Positions 6,750 to 9,445 of a stretch of DNA of 9,445 bases are shown here, in pieces. The DNA is from Chitinophagaceae bacterium (lineage in GTDB: Bacteria; Bacteroidota; Bacteroidia; Chitinophagales; Chitinophagaceae). Below the pieces are notes generated by a model. That model made no database searches and was not told where the DNA came from. It was given only the letters and a program-made list of their open reading frames with translations. Within the stretch, counting starts at the first letter, position 1. Each line of letters opens with the position of its first letter. The stretch covers positions 1 to 9,445 of the forward strand of contig CANHMN010000053.1 of assembly GCA_947461645.1 (NCBI GenBank), in the 5' to 3' direction. A program made the position numbers and the translations under genes.

Positions 6750-6857
6750 ATGGTTACCCATGAAAATAGAGGACTCGCAATAATTTTAAGCCTATTAAAT
6801 GATTTAGTATGGGGCCTTGTAATTTTCAATAGAATCCCCTTTCAAAAAACAAAATAA
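6750..6857 (+). CDS. Hypothetical 35-residue hydrophobic peptide between wzz and wzx
   Basis: A short open frame from ATG at 6750 to TAA at 6855-6857. It begins 3 nt after the wzz stop and ends 13 nt before the wzx start, filling almost the whole gap. The peptide starts MVTHENR, has one hydrophobic stretch (GLAIILSLLNDLVWGLVIF, residues 8-26) long enough for a single membrane helix, and ends with a basic tail (QKTK). It could be a small membrane protein of the cluster. It could also be a remnant: the pattern R-x(3)-I-I-x-L-L-x-D-L resembles the first helix of membrane sugar-phosphate transferases, but this is only a visual impression. The start codon sits in a small inverted repeat (CATGG 6749-6753, CCATG 6758-6762). 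No Shine-Dalgarno is seen, as elsewhere in this genome. Chance is not excluded at this length. Confidence 0.3.
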   Translation: MVTHENRGLAIILSLLNDLVWGLVIFNRIPFQKTK

Positions 6858-6870
6858 TTCTGGATTATTC

Positions 6871-8136
6871 ATGAATTTACAAGGGCAATTCAACAGAACC
6901 TATCTAAACTACTTAGCAAGCGTTATTTTACCGGCGATTGCCACTGCACTCGTTATTCCTCTTATTAAGAATCTCATGGGCGATGCGCTTTACGGAAGAT
7001 TTTCATTGTTATTTAATGCGACAATGATTTCTTCAATTGCACTAACTGGTTGGTTAACGCAAAGCATCAATCGTTTTTATCCTTCCGAATCGAACAAAAG
7101 ACAATTGTTGAAAAAGGTAGTTTCTTATGTTTTTTTTATGTTGCTTATCGTAGTCTTACCCTTCTTTTTTTTTGCAAATAAGATTGGCAATGATTATACC
7201 TTAAGTATGTTGATGTCTGTTTCCTTTGTTTGTATTTCTATACAGCTGATTCTTTTTTCCATCGCACAAGCCAGTTTTCTATCAAGAAATATTTTATTCG
7301 CTGAGTCTATCAGAACTATTTCCTATTTTCTTTTCATGGCTCTTTTATTAATTTTTATTCCCACCGAGGGCGTCAATGTAATGTTCATAGCTGTGATCTT
7401 TGCCTATCTGTTGGCCATATTTTTTCTTGTTACTATAATAAGAAAACACTTTAATAATCAAGGGGGCGAGGATAAAGAAATTCAACAACGTCCGCAGTTG
7501 AAAAAATTCATCTTATATGGAACTCCTCTTTCTCTTTGGTTTGTTTTTTCCAACTTAAACACCTACATCGATAAACTCTTTTTGGTTCGATATTTTAATG
7601 AATCGATTCAGGGTAATTATCAGGCCTTGTTTGATTTCATAAGCAGGGGGATTACCTTATTGGTCTCCCCGGTCCTTCTAACGCTCATGCCATTATTGAG
7701 CAAAGAATACGAAATAAAAAAAGAAAGACAGGTAAGGGTTTTTCTAAAGAAAATTCTGGGATATATGTTACTTGGGTGGTTAATTGCTCTTTTGTGTTAT
7801 CAAACATTTGCAGCAAAATTTCTTTTTTTAATCCTACATATACCACAAAACGAAGACTTTCACAAATGCGGTTTACTCATTATTTCAACCGTTTTCATCT
7901 GGCAGTTGGCAATGGTAGTGCATAAGCTATTGGAATTGAAATTAAAAACAGAAAAAATGCTTTTTTTTGTAATCATTTCTTTTTTATCTCAATGCGCTTT
8001 TTATCTTTCGATGAAAGAATGCTCAAGCATACTCATCTTTCCCTTTGGATGTCTTTTATCTTCATTAGTATATCTTGTTCTGGTTTCTATTCCTCTGTTT
8101 TTAAGCAAAAGAAACGCTCATCCTAAAACCTCTTAA
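6871..8136 (+). CDS. wzx: Wzx-type flippase (MOP superfamily polysaccharide exporter)
   Basis: A 421-residue inner-membrane protein with about twelve hydrophobic segments (near 12-33, 43-62, 84-104, 115-137, 147-163, 168-190, 213-230, 258-280, 295-320, 331-352, 362-380 and 384-410), as expected for a flippase that moves undecaprenyl-diphosphate-linked repeat units to the periplasmic face. The N-terminus fits the polysaccharide-biosynthesis MOP family (LASVILPAIATALVIPLIKN, then G-x-x-x-YGRFSLLFN). The start of the second half is also typical: YIDKLFLVRYF (232-242), GNYQALFDFISRG and SPVLLTLMPLLSKEYE (266-281). Substrate cannot be read from sequence. ATG 6871 is the first ATG after an in-frame TAA at 6820-6822. 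It lies 2 bp upstream of the polymerase gene, so the two are surely cotranscribed. The gene has T-runs of 8, 9 and 8 (7130, 7165, 7961) encoding Phe-rich helices. Confidence 0.9.
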   Translation: MNLQGQFNRTYLNYLASVILPAIATALVIPLIKNLMGDALYGRFSLLFNATMISSIALTGWLTQSINRFYPSESNKRQLLKKVVSYVFFMLLIVVLPFFFFANKIGNDYTLSMLMSVSFVCISIQLILFSIAQASFLSRNILFAESIRTISYFLFMALLLIFIPTEGVNVMFIAVIFAYLLAIFFLVTIIRKHFNNQGGEDKEIQQRPQLKKFILYGTPLSLWFVFSNLNTYIDKLFLVRYFNESIQGNYQALFDFISRGITLLVSPVLLTLMPLLSKEYEIKKERQVRVFLKKILGYMLLGWLIALLCYQTFAAKFLFLILHIPQNEDFHKCGLLIISTVFIWQLAMVVHKLLELKLKTEKMLFFVIISFLSQCAFYLSMKECSSILIFPFGCLLSSLVYLVLVSIPLFLSKRNAHPKTS

Positions 8137-8138
8137 AA

Positions 8139-9445
8139 ATGCTCGATTTTGAAAACCAAATGATTGAGTTGTTGTTTGTTGTACTACACCTTTTTGTCTT
8201 TTTGACAAATTTGAAGCTACATGGAAGAAATATTTTTCATCCCGCAACCTTGTTTTCACTCGTGTGGCTGGGAGTGCAAGGATTGCATCTTTTATTTGGA
8301 ATTTCAATACTTAACAAATTATATCCGATGAGCATTGAGTCCCTTGTTTTATTTCTTGGAGGGTCAATCTTATTTAGTTTAGGAGGATTCCTAATTAATA
8401 CGCCAGTAAAAAAAGCACAAGGGGTTTTTGAACAATTCAAAAATGAATTTACCTATTCAGGGCAGCCCTTGCCTCGCTTACTATTTACAGGTATTGTTTT
8501 TTTTGGTCTGCCATTTTATATATGGGCAACCTATCAGATTTTTCTGAGCTCCCAACTAGATAGTTTCTTTGTGGCCCTTCGAACAGAAATCAGTTATAAT
8601 GAACAAGATATTGGCCCTGTCAAATACCTAAGTTCGATTTCTTCTGTTTGTGTAGCATTCAACTATTATGTTTCTCAGAAAGAAAAAAACAAAATCAATA
8701 GAATCCTATTGTTCATTAGCATTTTCTCGAATATCGGCTATAGTATTTTTTCTACCGCTAGAACTAGTATATTAATATTGTTGACTCTAATTTTAGGTGT
8801 CAATATTATCCTTCGGAAAAAAATAAAGAAAAAATTCCTTGCGATTGGTTTTTCTTTGTTTTTTCTTGTTTTTATGTCTATTGGCCTTCTTTATGGTAAG
8901 GGAGGAAGTGTTGATGAATCAATAAGTGAAAACTTAAACTCCTCCGCAGAATATACCGGAGTCTACGTCGTAGGAGGCCTTAATGCCCTGGATAATCAAC
9001 TAAAAAATAACATTAATCCAAATTATACGGGCGAACTTACCCTTCAGTTTTTTTCTAAAATAAAAAAACTAATGGGTATCGAATCTGGAGAAAAAATAAA
9101 AGGTCTTATACAAGAATTTACGTTTATTCCATATGCAACAAACGTATATACTCTTTATTTTCCCTACTTGAAAGACTTCGGTTTTTTCGTCACTGCATTT
9201 ATTATTATTTTTCTTGGTGCACTTCATACTTTGGTTTATGAAAAAGGGGTTTTATATGGAAGTTTCCGATATGGTATGTATTTTTCATTTTCACTTTATC
9301 CTCTTTTTATGAGTGTGTTTAATGAACAATACATGACATTGCTTTCTACATGGATACAAACCGTATTTTTTATAGAGCTCTTTATTCGGTCTGACAGAAT
9401 AATTCAAATTTTTAAAAATAAAGCTTCCCAAAAGAATATTATTCC
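8139..9445 (+). CDS. wzy: Wzy-type oligosaccharide repeat-unit polymerase (C-terminus cut by right edge)
   Basis: An open frame of 435 codons without a stop before the window ends. It starts MLDFENQMIELLF at the ATG two bases after the wzx stop. The protein has about ten hydrophobic segments (among them about 8-24, 37-57, 66-86, 112-135, 187-205, 208-224, 233-252, 347-365, 376-394 and 400-416). A large soluble loop at about 254-345 follows the layout of O-antigen/repeat-unit polymerases that join lipid-linked units at the periplasmic face. Signature-like patches are STARTSILIL (205-214) and ATNVYTLYFPYLKDFG (333-348), which resemble the R-T and N-x-Y-T...DFG motifs of the 'oligosaccharide repeat unit polymerase' group. 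Polymerases of this type are poorly conserved, so the call rests on topology, these motifs and the place after wzx. Ligases (WaaL-like) share this topology and are the main alternative. At 435 residues it is near full length, and the stop is expected shortly after the edge. Confidence 0.85.
   Translation, partial: MLDFENQMIELLFVVLHLFVFLTNLKLHGRNIFHPATLFSLVWLGVQGLHLLFGISILNKLYPMSIESLVLFLGGSILFSLGGFLINTPVKKAQGVFEQFKNEFTYSGQPLPRLLFTGIVFFGLPFYIWATYQIFLSSQLDSFFVALRTEISYNEQDIGPVKYLSSISSVCVAFNYYVSQKEKNKINRILLFISIFSNIGYSIFSTARTSILILLTLILGVNIILRKKIKKKFLAIGFSLFFLVFMSIGLLYGKGGSVDESISENLNSSAEYTGVYVVGGLNALDNQLKNNINPNYTGELTLQFFSKIKKLMGIESGEKIKGLIQEFTFIPYATNVYTLYFPYLKDFGFFVTAFIIIFLGALHTLVYEKGVLYGSFRYGMYFSFSLYPLFMSVFNEQYMTLLSTWIQTVFFIELFIRSDRIIQIFKNKASQKNII

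Noticed and set aside
6809..6841. GGGG (6811-6814) and CCCC (6836-6839) as a terminator before wzx
   Set aside because: Only four pairs with a 21-nt loop, no extension of the stem and no T-tract; it also lies within the candidate small ORF.
1..9445. CRISPR array, tRNA/rRNA genes, insertion sequences, phage or defence genes
   Set aside because: No regularly spaced repeats, no tRNA-like cloverleaf, no transposase or terminal inverted repeats were seen; all long frames fit housekeeping or polysaccharide genes.

Overview
The window looks like chromosomal DNA from a Bacteroidota bacterium, probably close to Chitinophagales or Sphingobacteriales. It is AT-rich. Gene starts have A/T-rich leaders without convincing Shine-Dalgarno sequences. 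Several intergenic copies of the Bacteroidota -7 promoter element TAnnTTTG are present. The export protein and the chain-length protein have the form typical of that phylum: a large multi-SLBB exporter, and a Wzz with a 'SGALNLAAQFGL' segment. The taxonomic call is an inference; no rRNA or tRNA gene is present.

Left part (1-3055), all on the minus strand: the N-terminal third or less of a RecQ-family DNA helicase running off the left edge; a small heat-shock protein (Hsp20/alpha-crystallin) with its own -7 element and a clear intrinsic terminator; and a Uup-type ABC-F ATPase. These are housekeeping or stress genes with no obvious link to the genes on the right.

A divergent 169-bp intergenic region (3056-3224) separates them from the right part (3225-9445), where everything is on the plus strand. 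This is the beginning of a Wzx/Wzy-dependent surface polysaccharide cluster (O-antigen, capsule or exopolysaccharide; the sequence does not say which). In order it has an outer-membrane polysaccharide export protein with six SLBB-like repeats, a Wzz-type chain-length regulator, a previously unlisted 35-codon hydrophobic ORF, a Wzx-type flippase, and a Wzy-type repeat-unit polymerase that is cut by the right edge. By known pathway logic, Wzx flips undecaprenyl-linked repeat units, Wzy polymerises them, Wzz sets chain length, and the SLBB protein takes the product outward. Glycosyltransferases and the initiating sugar-phosphate transferase are not in the window and would be expected to the right.

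I did not find a clearly new system. The points most worth a second look are the 35-codon ORF fitted between wzz and wzx, the junction where the exporter and Wzz reading frames are separated by a single in-frame TAA with Wzz-like sequence upstream of the only ATG, the T-tracts in the flippase gene, the A-tracts in the recQ N-terminus, and a possible leaderless promoter for the ABC-F gene.
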